This document shows, one piece after another, positions 48,803 to 61,423 of a DNA stretch of 64,000 bases. Source of the stretch: Spirodela intermedia (taxonomy: Eukaryota; Streptophyta; Magnoliopsida; Alismatales; Araceae); assembly GCA_902729315.2 (NCBI GenBank), contig LR746280.1:2228501-2292500 (forward strand). Reading direction: 5' to 3'. A program made the translations under genes and the position numbers. The notes beneath the pieces were generated by a model. It made no database searches. It saw nothing but the letters and a program-made list of their open reading frames with translations, and was not told the origin of the DNA. Each line of letters starts with the position of its first letter. Position 1 is the stretch's first letter.

Positions 48803-49784
48803 CCTACAAAGTGTACAAAAATAGACAGATCAAACTCCAGTTGTGTAAAATATACATTGAATGGAAATGTAGGTAAATGAAGTACTTCATCAATGAACCA
48901 TTCCTTAGCATAATATCCAGAAATTCTGAGACTAATTATAAAGTCAGAGATCAAAAGTAAGAAATCTGCAATTAAAAACTCCGTCCTCTTTACCCGATCG
49001 ATACTTTCAAACGACTAAAATGTTCTAATCTTTACATCAAATACGAGATTGACCAAAACTGTATAGAATAATGCTGTTCTTCAATCGTACACCACCTAAT
49101 GAGAAAAACAGAGGATGCATTCTTGCTATCTTCTCTTCTATTCCTCTCTTCGACTCCTGAAATTCCACATTCTCTTATTCCCCTAATTGCTCTATCTTTC
49201 TTCACAGCTCATATCACATTCCAAGTTTGAAAAAGAAAACATCTCAAGATGAATGCCATTGGCAAGTCAACACAAGACAGGGGGCTCCAATAAGTTTCCC
49301 ATTAAGAAGGCATTAGAGATGATGGAATCACAGGAGGCGCTCGCTTACTTGTTTCCGCCAGCTAAACGGAGAGGGATCATCACGATACTGATCTTGTTCT
49401 ACGATCAATTCATCTGTTATGGTAGGAAATATAGAAAAAGGGGCTCAGTGTGCCTAGTTCACCTTTTTCCCACCGAAGCCCGACCTTCCAGATCTAGCTA
49501 ATTCGCAAAAGGTACTATCCTGCCTTCAGTAACGCCTATGGCTTCACCAGATTGCTTCAGATTCTCAGTCGTCGAGCTCCAGAAATATCTCCACCAGACC
49601 GGCTACCAAACCTCCGCCATCAACCACGGAAAACGAGCAAGAAGAACATAGATTCCGCTAGGTTTGAGCAATGCACAGAGGCCAAGCGTCTCCACGACCT
49701 AGACGAGAGAGAGGAGGAAGAGGCCGCCGAAAGGTTGAGCTCATCCGCCGGCGGGAAGGGAGGGAGCATTTCAAGGGCGGATCC

Positions 49785-49795
49785 TTTATTTATAT
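49785..49795 (-). promoter_or_regulatory. TATA box for the minus-strand (DPH7-like) transcript
   Basis: Read on the minus strand the sequence is ATATAAATAAA. A start about 30 bases on would be near 49755, leaving room for a 5' UTR exon and an intron ending at the ATG. Confidence 0.6.
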
Positions 49796-49886
49796 GGAAC
49801 CCCAATAACCGTCCACTTTTCGATCATCTGAACCCGCCTCATGGTAACTCCATCACCACCGTTCAATGTCCGCGACATCCCTCCAC

Positions 49887-49894
49887 TATATAAA
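49887..49894 (+). promoter_or_regulatory. TATA box of RPS12
   Basis: TATATAAA lies about 250 bases before the ATG; a start near 49920 would precede both AAACCCTA telo boxes (49932-49939 and 50008-50015). Confidence 0.65.
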
Positions 49895-49931
49895 CACACT
49901 ATCCCTACTTCCCTCCCGCGCTCGCCCCCGG

Positions 49932-50015
49932 AAACCCTACTCTCTTGAAGCTCTACTGGTACGTCTATGCCACCGCCGCCACGTTTGCCATCTTCTCTAT
50001 GGATGAGAAACCCTA
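49932..50015 (+). promoter_or_regulatory. Two telo-box motifs upstream of RPS12
   Basis: AAACCCTA occurs at 49932-49939 and 50008-50015, as expected around starts of plant ribosomal protein genes. Confidence 0.6.
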
Positions 50016-50139
50016 GCTGTGTCAGCTACCCGATCTCATCATTTTAAATCTCTATTTTTTCTTGTATGTCTCAGTGTCATAGGCTCCCGGAAAGAAGATA
50101 GCACCTTCGGGGTCCGTTCGGATCAAATAAGCGAAAGAG

Positions 50140-52060
50140 ATGGCGAGGTTAGTGATATGATTCCATCGTGTGCTATTTTTGTGTCGTGACGTGTGGGAAT
50201 GCGAAATTATTTCAATGTTCGGTCGGCCCCTATAATCTTCTAAATATGAATTTATCATATTTTATTTTCAAAATGGAAATATTGTTCGCGGAGATATTTT
50301 TCGGATGTGGAACTCGATGCTTTCTTGGTGTTCCGACTGCACGTGATGGTGGAATTAACTCCATCCGATCGTGCCAGGCACGAAAGATGATTGTTACTGT
50401 AAACTGAGCGATTATCGGAGAAATGTAGACAAGAGGCTATTATGAATGTTTGATCTCTGTTTGCGCCGATCTCCTTTGTCTATGAATGGCCTTGATCGAA
50501 GCCGTCTACCGCTTTTTTGCGGCATTTAAAACTTTCACACTCTAGTAAACTTTTAGAGCAATGATCACTCTGAAGGAGTAATTGGGAGTCTCTGGGTGGC
50601 CTTCTATGCTCGCTACAGATCATCACATACGCCCAACTATAATACCTTCATTTTTACTCTAATTCTTCTGTGAAGAAATTTGCCTGCGCATAAAAGTGCG
50701 TTAGAAGATACCAAACCAGTTGGATGATTGGGTTTTGAGCACGGAAACTACTTTCAGCGTAGTAGATGAACGTATGTTAATTGATGTAGGAGTATTGCGT
50801 CAGCATTTGCGTTTATAATTCGAAGCAATCATGTTGTCTTGAACTTGTGATGCGAATTTGTGAAAGCATCAAGCTTGCTCAACTTTCATTATGATATTTT
50901 GACATTATTTCTCCAGAGCAATTGATTTCATGTACTTTGATTATTTCTCCTCCCATCTCTCGATTTAATTATCCATATTTGTGTTAGGGAAAATGTTTTG
51001 GTCCATATAATCCCCCACACCCAAAACACACACACAGACGCACACACGCCAGATAATGGTCCCTTCAGTCAGTGGCTTAGTCTGATAAACTGGTATTGAT
51101 ATGTCTGGCTATAGACTGATTCGGAGAAAAAAATTTATTCAAATGTATTGCTGTTCCATGCGCATTAACAGAAATGGAAAATCACCTAAAGTTCAGAGTG
51201 GAATGGCGTTTTGATTAAATTTATTCTTTAAAATTTGCGTATATAGGATGCTGCTGGTTTATTGAAAATGTGCGTCAGTTGGGATACCTTCAACACTTTT
51301 TTGTCACTGTCTTTCGGTGCCGGTCATTGCTGTCTTCTCTCCTTTCGCTGTCAGCTAACCTAAGTATTTGTGTCATTCTATTTTACTAGTGAGGATGATG
51401 CACCTGTTCCGGCAGCAACTCCGGCTCCTGCTTTAGGAGAGCCAATGGATCTCATGACAGCTTTGCAACTTGTAATGAAGAAGTCACTGGCTCATGATGG
51501 CCTTGCCCGTGGGCTTCATGAAGGTGCCAAAGCAATTGAGAAGCATGATGCTCAGCTTTGTCTGCTGGCTGAGGATTGTGACCAACCTGACTATGTCAAG
51601 CTGGTGAAGGCTCTGTGCGCTGAGCATAACGTTCATTTAATCACAGTACCTAGCGCAAAAAATCTCGGTGAATGGGCTGGGGTAAGTGCTTTAGTCGGTC
51701 TCCTCTGGCAGAAAATCTTATGCAGATTGATCTAATCTGAATAATACTTTTTTTGACCCATTCACTTATTTGGAAATGTATGCTATGATATTACTCTTTT
51801 CCATATTGTTTACTATTATACCTATTTATTTTTATATTAATTTATGATTGAAGCTATGCAAGATTGATTCCGAAGGGAAAGCTAGGAAAGTGGTGGGCTG
51901 TTCTTGCATCGTTGTCAAGGTTTGGGAATGACTTTGCTCGTATCATATGCCATGATTTGGCCAATAGAGGTTCTGATTCATATTGTGATTCACGTTGCAG
52001 GACTATGGTGAGGAGTCGGAGGGTCTCAATATAATCCAAGAGTATGTGAAGTCCCATTAA
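50140..52060 (+). CDS. RPS12: 40S ribosomal protein S12 (eS12)
   Basis: A small-subunit cytosolic ribosomal protein. Four exons: 50140-50147 (eight bases), 51390-51681, 51854-51919 and 52001-52060, giving 141 residues. The product starts [10 protein letters not shown] and has the eS12 core [43 protein letters not shown] and [17 protein letters not shown], ending EYVKSH. The very short first coding exon splits the third codon, as is common in ribosomal protein genes. Intron one is about 1.2 kb and holds a short CA tract near 51020-51050. Confidence 0.98.
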
Positions 52061-53772
52061 ATTGCTCCTGTTAGGTCATTTCAATCATGGACTTGCTTGG
52101 GTTTCTGTTCGTATTCGAACTAGCGAAGCAGGGATGGTGTTTGAAGATGTGCCAACTATAGTTTGAGAGATGTCGATTTTCTCTTGGCTGTGGTAATTAT
52201 TTTTGCTTCCCATTTTTCTATTTGCTGGTTTTGTACTGCAATGGAATGGCGTTATATCCTATTTTTCCTCTTACGGAAAGTATGCCCCCCATTTACGGGC
52301 TTAGAGCCCTGTTAAGCCCAAACCTAGCCCATGTCTTAATTGTGCTGGTTTGGACTTCGGTGTGGATTCCGGTTCAGATAATTGAAGCCCAACTAAGCTC
52401 TCTCTCTCTCTCTCTCCTTTTTTCTTTGGCGGCCTTATCTTGTTGCTCCCTCTTGCTGTCAAAGATTACCAGACAGTTGATTAATGCGATTTACTTAGCA
52501 CTGGTGGTTGACCAATTACAGACCTCAGACAGAGTAGGCTGAATGCTTGTAGTTTGACGTATTTGATTCCGTGCTTGCCTTTGAACGGTCTGAGAGTTGA
52601 CTTCTTGTAAATGAAGGAATGACCTGCTCTCCTTGAATTTTTGATTTTTTGGATCAATCCTTATCATTTGTTCGGTTTACCACCATTCAGAACTGACTTG
52701 TGGAAAAGAATATCCCATTCAGTTGACTTTATAAAAAGTCAGATCACATGGACTAACTCTTTACTATCAAAAAGTCAACTTAATGATCAAAACCATTGTG
52801 AACTTCTTTCTAAACTAAAAAAGAAATCCTCAAATATTCATCTTAAAAATCCATCCGCAATCTATTTGATTGGTTATGTATTATTTTTTTTAAATCACAA
52901 CAATCATTGTGAAAACACTTGGAATCTGAATCCAAGCCGTGTATGTCAACCCATGCGTTTGAGAAGCATAAATCATTTTTTCTAATTTTTTTGTCAGCAA
53001 AATATCTTCTAGAGAAAAGAAATGTCCTCCACCATTTATTTCAATGAAAAAATTCGGTCATCGGGTTACTAATTTTTTTAGAATTATTGTTACGAAAATG
53101 AATGGCTTTGATTGATTTTGCTTCATTAGAAGTGAATGTCCATAATAAAAACTTTTGACCGGACCTCTTTGAAGTTTCGGGCCTGGCCCTAATAACCGAG
53201 GCCCGATCTCTCAGTTGCATCCAGAGAGAGAAAGAGAGAGATGGCAATAGTGATGAAAAATTGAGATTGGCCCAACCCAACTCTTTATACCCGTATGTAT
53301 CTATATAGAGATGGATAGATAGAGAGAATCTGAAGCGGGGCCCGAAAAAAGGCGATTGAGCCGGGCTTTGGGTATATCTGGCCCATTATATACCCCCTTC
53401 GGTCATGTCATTGAATTTCACTAAGTGACTCCCGAAAGTACACCTTTCTATAGCGAAGTGATTGAGAGACGCTGGACCAACGGTCATGATCTGTCCATCC
53501 AGAATCTTACGCTTGGAAGATGGGCGGCTGACGTTGACGTGGAAATCTTACCCATTCAGATGATAACCGCTGGAACGAATTGGCGTCTAGGGAAGCGTGC
53601 ATCCAGCCAACCGGTGGCTCATCTTCTCCGCTGCCACTGCAGATGGAATGTTCTTCTCCCGAGGTCTCCGCCGCCGGCGTCGTGGACGACTGAATAATCT
53701 TCTTCTACCTATGCTGGTCCAATTGTGTGGAATATATGGCTGTGCGTTATCCCTCTTGATTTTTTGGAGAGG
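52061..53772. other. Intergenic region before the PP2A B gene
   Basis: No recognisable gene. It includes a CT tract near 52399-52417, an AT-rich stretch 52600-53100, a GA/GATA tract near 53223-53330 and a TATA-like TTATATACC near 53387-53395. A 114-codon open frame at 52641-52985 is AT-rich with no family resemblance. Confidence 0.5.
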
Positions 53773-56700
53773 ATGAGCGTCTGCGGCGGCAGTGGGAGTA
53801 GCAGGACGGTCCCGCTGATGCCGCCGCCGTTGGAGTGGAAGTTCTCCCAGGTCTTCGGGGAGCGGGCACCTGGGGAACCAATCCAGGATGGTTGGCCTTT
53901 TCCTTTTTGCTTTGCTTTTCTTTTTTGATTAGCATGAGTTGGTCCTCGTTTTTTGTTCCGGTTAATAGATCTTGTCCTTCAATTATCTCTTGCATTATTG
54001 GTTGACCTGGATGCTGTTCCTCTGGTGATCTCCTTGGTTTTGTTGATAATTCTGTTTCATCCCCGCGTCTCAATTTAGCTCTTACTCGTATTCTGGACAC
54101 ATCATAAGTGTTGTTCGTCCCTTGTGGAAAGCACATTGCATGCAAGACTGTGAATTATGGTAGTCGGAGACCAAACGAGTAAGTGCGTGGTTGATAGTAG
54201 TTTTATAGGTCTCTAGTAATTGTTAATGGTTGGCATTCCATGCCTGCGGTTTACTTTGTTGTATACTCTCTGAGGTGCAAAGAGTCTTAGTCTTTTAATT
54301 TTAATGTTTCTCCTCTATGATTATTTATTTTTGTTGTATGAAATAAAGTATGCATAATCTGCATTGTTTAAATAATTATCTGGGAAACCGCCGACAAGTT
54401 GTATGAAGACAAGTTTTTCAGGCCTGCTATTTATATATATTACTTTCTCATAAAGTTCAATTTTGAAGGCCGAAGAAAGGAGAACCCGCTTCTGGTATAA
54501 TCTTGATTTTGGTAAATTAAGAGCTTCGGCTGGACTCACATACAAGATGCAAGGGTTTTTAGGGTTTTTTTCTGTAGGATGGACGACGATGACATTTTGT
54601 TTATCGACTGACAACGTTTTGAGAAGCTGCAGGATGAAAGACTTACTCTTATCCGCTTTTGCTGACCAATGGGCTTCTAGATATAAGCGAAAGGGACGTT
54701 TCAGATTATGAAAGTACAGTGATTTACGAGGATGGGCATGTTTGTGTAGAACTTGAGTATTTGGCAATGAGTACCATAACCATATGCAGAACCTTGAAAC
54801 AGAATGACTTTATTGAAAGTTGATACACTAGGGTTGTTTGACTCGTCTATTTGGAGTTTCTCAGGCTTCACTGCCGAAACTGGGGGTTTCTTAGACAGGA
54901 GGAAATGTTCCTTAATCGGAAATAGTCTGCTTCTTCCTTCTCGGAACAGTTCTCTGTCACAGCTTTTTGGCCGTTTGGTATCACATGATCCTCAGAAGTC
55001 ATTCTACTTTCGTCCGAAGAGACACAGTATTTTTTTCCTTTATTCTATTATCAGATATGCTATCGTTCGCTGATTGCTATTCTATACATCTTTGGTCATT
55101 CATGATGGTCATTCTCGAGTTTTCAATGTATTTCTTGTTTCAAGACTATTGGAAATCAAGAATTTCATTTCTAGCATTCCGAGGTTTTTAATATATGTAT
55201 TTTAAATTCTGGGTTCGATAACATAGAACCAAATGGCAGAAAATCAGACCTGATTTTTCATGATGCGTGTTTTCCAGCATTAATACATAATATAATGGTT
55301 GCCTGCCTTTATATTTTCTAGTCGTGCTTTTTTAAATCGGAAAGGAAAGGGATCTGCTTTTTTCCGATCTTCATCGCAGCTGCTATTGGCACCATTCCAC
55401 TTGTTTCCTGCCGTGCATTTTTTATTGCGTTGAATTCACCGGTATTGTCACTGCTTCTTAGTGAATGGACAATGCTCATTAAAAACTATAGAGTTTATTC
55501 TTTCGAACCTTCAGTTCTTATGATTTTACATTGGATTCCTGCATAGATATTTATAGTTGTTGATATCTGTATATTCAAGATCTCGCTGAAAAATATGACT
55601 GCTCATTGTGTCTCGCTGTTTTTAGTTGATATTATATCTGCAATTGAGTTTGAGAGAAGAGGGGATTATCTAGCGACTGGAGATTGTGGGGGTCGCATTG
55701 TTCTTTTTGAAAGGAGTGACAGGAAGAAGGTAACCTTCAGTTTTTGAAGGGAGTTGTTTTATTTTTAAGCTCTATATAAAGATTTGATGTCCTGTAGAAA
55801 CCTTAGGATAGATTATTCTTATTTATTCTCACTAATGATTTTATCATTATTTCTTAAGCATTCTCCTCGTAAAGAGTTGGAGACTCTGGATTATCCTGAT
55901 GCTTTACATCCCAGATATGTCTACAAGACAGAGTTTCAGAGCCATGAACCAGAGGTAATCCTTCTTTGGTACGAGCCTCAGTGTTTTCAAAGCGAAATCA
56001 ACGTTTCACGCTACTAATGCTGAGAATGTTTATTCTTGTGTAGTTTGATTTCCTAAAGAGTTTGGAAATTAAAGAGAAGATCAATAAACTAAGATGGTGC
56101 ACGGCCCCAAATAATTCTCTATTCATTCTTTCCACGAATAATAGGACAATCAAACTATGGAAGGTAGTATTCTATTATACAGAAATCATGTTTCTTAGTC
56201 TGTTCATTTTCGAAGCATTAGTTTTGGAGTCTAAAACTTGATTTGATAGGTTACTTTCCATGATGACATAGCTTTTAGAGAAGAAGGTGAAGAAAGTAAA
56301 AGAGATGGTCCTCAACACGCATGCAATCTCAGAAAGCACACTTCTGGCCGAGAAGAGCTTTACAACTGACCCGAATGGGCCACATATTCTTGATAAAGTT
56401 CCCAGGCTGACATCATCATCGACTCAAGAGAGCCTTGAAGCGGTATTTTTTTTAAAAATTCCTGTAGGCTCATCCAAGAACATTCTGTAGATCCTGCCAT
56501 CTAGTGTAACTTCAGAAACTTGTAATTAGCTGATGTGTTCCTCTCTGAGGATGGGGCTTCATGTATTCTTGACTAACCCACTTGTGAGAGGTCTCGTTAG
56601 GTATTCACGAGATGATAATAGGATTTTTCTTGTGTCTTTGTTACTCCTATGGAAGTTTAAAATCAGTGTTCCAATATCCGCTGAAAACCTCGTGCAAATT

Positions 56701-57797
56701 TACATTTCAATTATTTCCTTTTATTATTTTAAATTTTCCTATTCCGACTGGTGAAAAATTCATATCCTAACTTTAAAAATTAAAACTATATCCTTTTCCT
56801 ACTAAAGCCCATCTCTATAGTTGAACTGATATGATCATGCATCAGCAGAACATTGAAGATAGATAAAGGCGTGAGTTTTGTGTGATCAGATATCCACCAT
56901 AGGAGACGCTACTTCTGCAAGATGCCGGAGAATATATTCCCATGCTCATGAGTATAGCATCAATTCTATATCAAATAACAGGTACGGTGAACTTTTTCTT
57001 GCTTTCACAATATGGATATTGCTTGACGGACTTGTATCAGTCTACTAGTGCTCTAAAGCGGTTAAAAATTGACCGGCGGTGTGGTTGGGGTAGTCTTTTC
57101 TATGAGCATTTTAATAACTCAGCACCATCCTATACCAATGATCTGTACTTTTAGATTTGGTTCAGCAAATATACTTTACTTACCAGTCTATAGGTAGTTT
57201 AATCACTGGAGCTCAAACATGTTTCTAAATTTGTTTTGGATCCAGCGACGGAGAGACATTCATTTCTGCTGATGATCTTAGAATAAATTTGTGGAACTTG
57301 GAAGTCAGCAATCAGTGTTTTAACATCATTGACCTGAAGCCTCCCCATATGGAGGATCTTGTAGGTGATCTATTCTCCGTCCTGAAGCTTTCTTGTATAT
57401 TCCACTTTTTGAATGCCAATGCACTTTATTTTTGGCTTCTTATTTCAACTTCGTTTATTAAATATTCTTCATTGTCTCATAAATGGAGTCTCCTCCTAAT
57501 TCCATTGACGGTAACGATTAGCCACTGGCATGCATTCTTTTTTTCCTACCGTGGACGTTGGTGAAAATGCTAAAATTCATTAAACCATGAACATGCAAAA
57601 TAGCACCTGGCTTGAATCCAATCAATAACAAGCCCAAATGGAAATGAAAAGGACAACTTCGATATGCTCAATGGAACAAGCCTTTTGCTTAGGCATACCA
57701 CCTAATTAAGTGATTGACTCACCCACGCACATGCTCAATGGAACATACATTTAACTTGTCCAACGCTCTATGACAAAGCTCAAACGATGCCCTGAAA

Positions 57798-57836
<39 letters not shown>

Positions 57837-60800
57837 CTCTCAGGTGGACTACACCATTGGGATCAATAACCTCACTCGTCTTAGTCAGAAAGATTGACAT
57901 CTAGCCATCATTTTAACAAGAACAAGGCAATATCTTCTGTATTCCACCTGATGTTAGGATGCTAGACAGAAAACAATATTGTTCCTGCTTCGTGACCTAT
58001 AAGCATCTGTTCTGTATTTCATGCAAAATGGGAAATTTCCTCATAGACAACCAAATCGATAACATACCTTGAGAAGTATCCCCTCAGAAAAGCCTTTTCC
58101 TTTGAAGTAATCACCCCCATATTATACAACTGAACAAAAGTTTTCAACGACCTTCCTATTCACACAGGTATGTTCTGTCAACAGACAGTTCGTCTGTGCT
58201 CTTCACAAAAAAGACGCCCCCTTTCAATTATAATTGTGGAAACTAAAGATCTTGCTGAATAATTGCCTTCAGGTTCTCATCCACAAAGTTTTAAATAATT
58301 ATCACCCTCCTGCAAAGAGAGGTTGAAAGTACCCTTCTAGATCCCAGAAAGGTCTTCGCGTTCCCTATTAGGGAGGTTTCTTCTGAATCTACGTTTTCTA
58401 TGTACCAGCACTTAATGCCCGAGTATTACTAGTTTTTTTATCCCGTGTCTGTTTTCTAATAAGATTTTTTTTTTTAAGGTCTCAACTAGGCATCTAAGTT
58501 AACTTTTGACGTAAGTTTAATTTAAGTGAGAATTAAATAAATCAGCAGGGGGGTACCGCTATCTTAATATTTAGCAAAACTATCTCAAAATTATTGCAAT
58601 TGATTTCCTACCATATAATTTTTTCAAGTGGATAGAATAGTTCCCGAGAAAAATGATGACATCGAACTTAATGAGAAGTTGAGCATTGTTGTTGGATTGT
58701 CAACGGAAATGCCCCAGAAGGAACTTTTAGCGGATTATTTGATGGTCAAAGGTAAATATATGGTCCGTTAGCTGTTCCCGCGTTTACTTTTTCTTTACCT
58801 TGTTGTTATGATATTCTACTAATATAATGACTTATTTTAGCTAGTGAAGCAAGTGTACCGAGATAGAATATAACATTAAAGAAATGGTTCCTCGATTTTC
58901 TTGCAGAAGTGATAACAACAGCAGAGTTTCATCCGATGTACTGTAACATCCTTGCATACGGTAGTTCGAGGGGTTTTATCCGACTGGTTGACATGAGGAA
59001 GTCAGCACTATGTGACAAGAATGCAAGAATGTGAGTTATAGCATTTTTTCGTCCTTCTGCTATTTCCTGGCCGGTTTCACTTCCTGTTTTATGTGCCACA
59101 AATATCAGACGACGTTTCGATTACTCTACAGCTCCACATGTTTTAAGGTTGACCTTTTTTCTATTATTTTCAGATTATGGAACCATGAAGACCATGGATC
59201 TAGATCCTTCTTCTCCGAGATAATTTCATCTATCTCTGACATCAAGTTCGCAAGGGATGGAGTTCATATCTTAAGTCGTGATTACATGAGTACAAAGGTT
59301 TTTTTTTTTCTGTTAAACTGCTTCAGAGTTTTTTTTTAATATTTATTTGATTACAATATCATAGACCTCCAAAACACATGCCAACCGCTAGAATCACGAA
59401 TCACAGCAATGAGATTCTTAAAATCTTTTTACATCCCCTTTACTTTGCTGGCAGTTTTTTCTTGTGATAAACATTAATTTTTTGATAAATCTTCCTTTTT
59501 TCTATTTTTTAACTGGAAAACAGACAGAATTTTGACTCCTATAAATCTCTGGCTTACAGCTCTGGGACCTGCGCATGGATGTCTCACCTGTTGCGACATA
59601 TAGGATCCATGAATGGATTCGTCCGAAGGTGCGATCATTTCTTCTTTCCAATGTCGTTGATAAAAGTCTGTCTTTTCATGAACCTAATCAAGATCTACAT
59701 TTAAAACAAAACGTCGTCGATAGGCCTGAGATGCCATTGCTCAGTTGTTTTCCATACAACCCTGACTGCATTGGAAGCTGATTATCGGTTTTGTGTAGGG
59801 GGGTGATTAATAGGAAATAATATATTGAGTGTGCATAAATGTTATGAATCTAAAATAATCGGGATAATCAAAGAGTAGACAATTAAATCATTGATTTGGC
59901 ATCGTAACCTGTTTTACTCCTGAGACCATTTGAGGCCCCATTATAGCTCGCTCTATTAAACATTTTCTCCTGTGAGCGTGGGGATCTGGAGCTCTTTCGA
60001 ACTAGATATCACAATTTTGAATTTATATTAGCTTAATCTGTGAAAGCTCAAGAACAGATGCATCAAGAGAGAGCCTCATAGGTGCCCAGATGGGCTCTCT
60101 TCTCTCTTCCTTCTTTCTGCGAGCTTGGTTTATGGAAGAAGGAACCGAAAAGCAGATATCAGAAACAACCGGTTTTTTTGATTATGGGACAGCTTATGAT
60201 GTTTAGATCAATCTATTATGCACCAATGCAGCTAATGCGGATAGTCCTGCTCCTAGTTCCGCTAGTGCTGCTAGTTTGGTTTCGTTTGCTAGTCCTATTA
60301 AAACTCCGATATCCCGAAATTTAATAAGATTATTTCTAAGCGAAAAGAAGACACCTGCCTGGCGCCCTTACGGCTAGGGGAGAGCTACTTTAAATGACTG
60401 AACCAATTAGGTGGTGCTCGGAGACTACGTGTGAACGTCATAACTCATATATGCTTAAGGGTCCTCAGTAGACTCCTATCACGTTAGTTTAAAACGCCCA
60501 GTAACTCACTTTCATTCTACCTAAAAATACTAAGAATGTATGTGCATGTATGCATGAAATTGGATTTTGGGTCAAGAGGAGAAACTTGACACCCTATTGG
60601 TTAAAATCTGTGGCATCTGCAGCTACACGAGCTATACAACAGCGATGCGATCTTTGATAAGTTCGAGTGCTGCCTCAGCAACGATGGGCTTCATTTTGCC
60701 TCTGGCTCATACAGGTTTTCTGATCTTTAGGTTATGATGATGGATATAAATTTCAGAAAATCCTGTATCTTTTACTTATGACTGGATTCATCTGGTTCTT

Positions 60801-61423
60801 CTTCTTCATGTTCGTTCAGCAATATGTTCAAAGTCTTCTCTTATGACAATGGAATTGAAGATGGAACCACATTAGAGGCTACGAAGAACCCAAACAGGTG
60901 ATTTTTTGAATTTTTCTTCTTTTCGGAAGCTGTAAAGGTTTTAGTAGATTTCCATGATCGCAGCAAGAAATAGCAATGCATGGAAACTAGTTAGTGTGAC
61001 CATACTAGGCTTATGCTCTAAAAGAGGATAATTGTATTAATTATAGTAATATTAATAACCTAATACTCTTGTTATTCGCTTAATCGTTTCAATCTCTTGT
61101 CTTCGCAGAATCTTAAATTCTCCGTCAACACCGAAAGCCTCAAGATTCCTGCCCAGCCTGCCACGGGGACACAATCGGCGAGGTTGTGAGATCTCTCCCT
61201 GCTACCCACTACGGTCTTTCTCTCTTTAGTTCTTCTTGTGGCTTCTGGGTCACTCACAGCTCCTTCTGATTCCTTCTGGACAGGACATGAAAGCCTCAGC
61301 TCTGATCTCAGCCGTGGGCATCCTCTCGACTTGAACTCAAAGTTGATTCATTTGGCATGGCATCCGATGGCCAACTTGATTGTGTGTGCCTCTGTCAATA
61401 GCCTGTACATGTACCATGCGTAG
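53773..61423 (+). CDS. Protein phosphatase 2A regulatory subunit B (B55/PR55 type)
   Basis: A WD40 propeller subunit that directs PP2A to substrates. Exons: 53773-53890, 55626-55729, 55859-55954, 56044-56163, 56272-56442, 56890-56981, 57246-57364, 58907-59030, 59174-59297, 59560-59628, 60623-60714, 60820-60897, 61109-61182 and 61260-61423, giving 514 residues, the usual plant length. An optional 123-nt exon at 58629-58751 would make 555. Signatures: [91 protein letters not shown] and LIHLAWHP, with the C-terminus SLYMYHA. The 77-base intron 61183-61259 removes an in-frame TAG. Intron one (53891-55625) is 1.7 kb. Confidence 0.95.
57796..57840. repeat. CT microsatellite in PP2A B intron
   Basis: About 19 CT units lie in the intron that also holds the candidate cassette exon, about 790 bases before that exon. 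Confidence 0.95.
58629..58751 (+). other. Candidate cassette exon in the PP2A B gene
   Basis: A 123-nt open segment is bounded by the acceptor TTTTCAAG and the donor GGTAAATA. Its phase (two bases in, one base out) matches both neighbouring exons, so inclusion adds exactly 41 residues (starting [11 protein letters not shown], ending ADYLMVK). Skipping it restores the conserved [15 protein letters not shown] junction. I know no B55 subunit with this insert; it may be a lineage-specific exon or a chance open segment. Confidence 0.45.

Larger units (their letters stand above)
48803..50139. promoter_or_regulatory. Divergent promoter and 5' UTRs, DPH7-like / RPS12
   Basis: From 48803 to about 49550 lies the probable DPH7 5' UTR intron. 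The core promoter is near 49750-49900 with two opposed TATA boxes, then the RPS12 5' UTR with telo boxes. A possible RPS12 5' UTR intron runs from the donor GTACGT near 49960 to the acceptor GTCTCAG near 50074. No protein gene is convincing. Confidence 0.6.

Noticed and set aside
49538-49650. Short plus-strand ORF starting MASPDCFRFS in the DPH7/RPS12 promoter
   Set aside because: About 37 codons, antisense to the likely DPH7 5' UTR exon, and no continuation exon found.
49620-49769. Possible upstream ORF in the DPH7 5' UTR
   Set aside because: Its ATG is only about 20 bases downstream of the TATA box and probably precedes the transcription start.
52641-52985. 114-codon plus-strand open frame before PP2A B
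   Set aside because: AT-rich composition, no recognisable domain, no promoter or splice signals in support.
54321-54767. 148-codon minus-strand open frame in PP2A B intron one
   Set aside because: Longest ORF in that intron, but AT-rich, no recognised family, and no start or splice context beyond chance. A homology search would settle it.
61183-61230. Premature stop in the last part of PP2A B suggesting a pseudogene
   Set aside because: The TAG falls in a 77-base intron with proper GT and AG ends; removing it restores the conserved C-terminus in frame.
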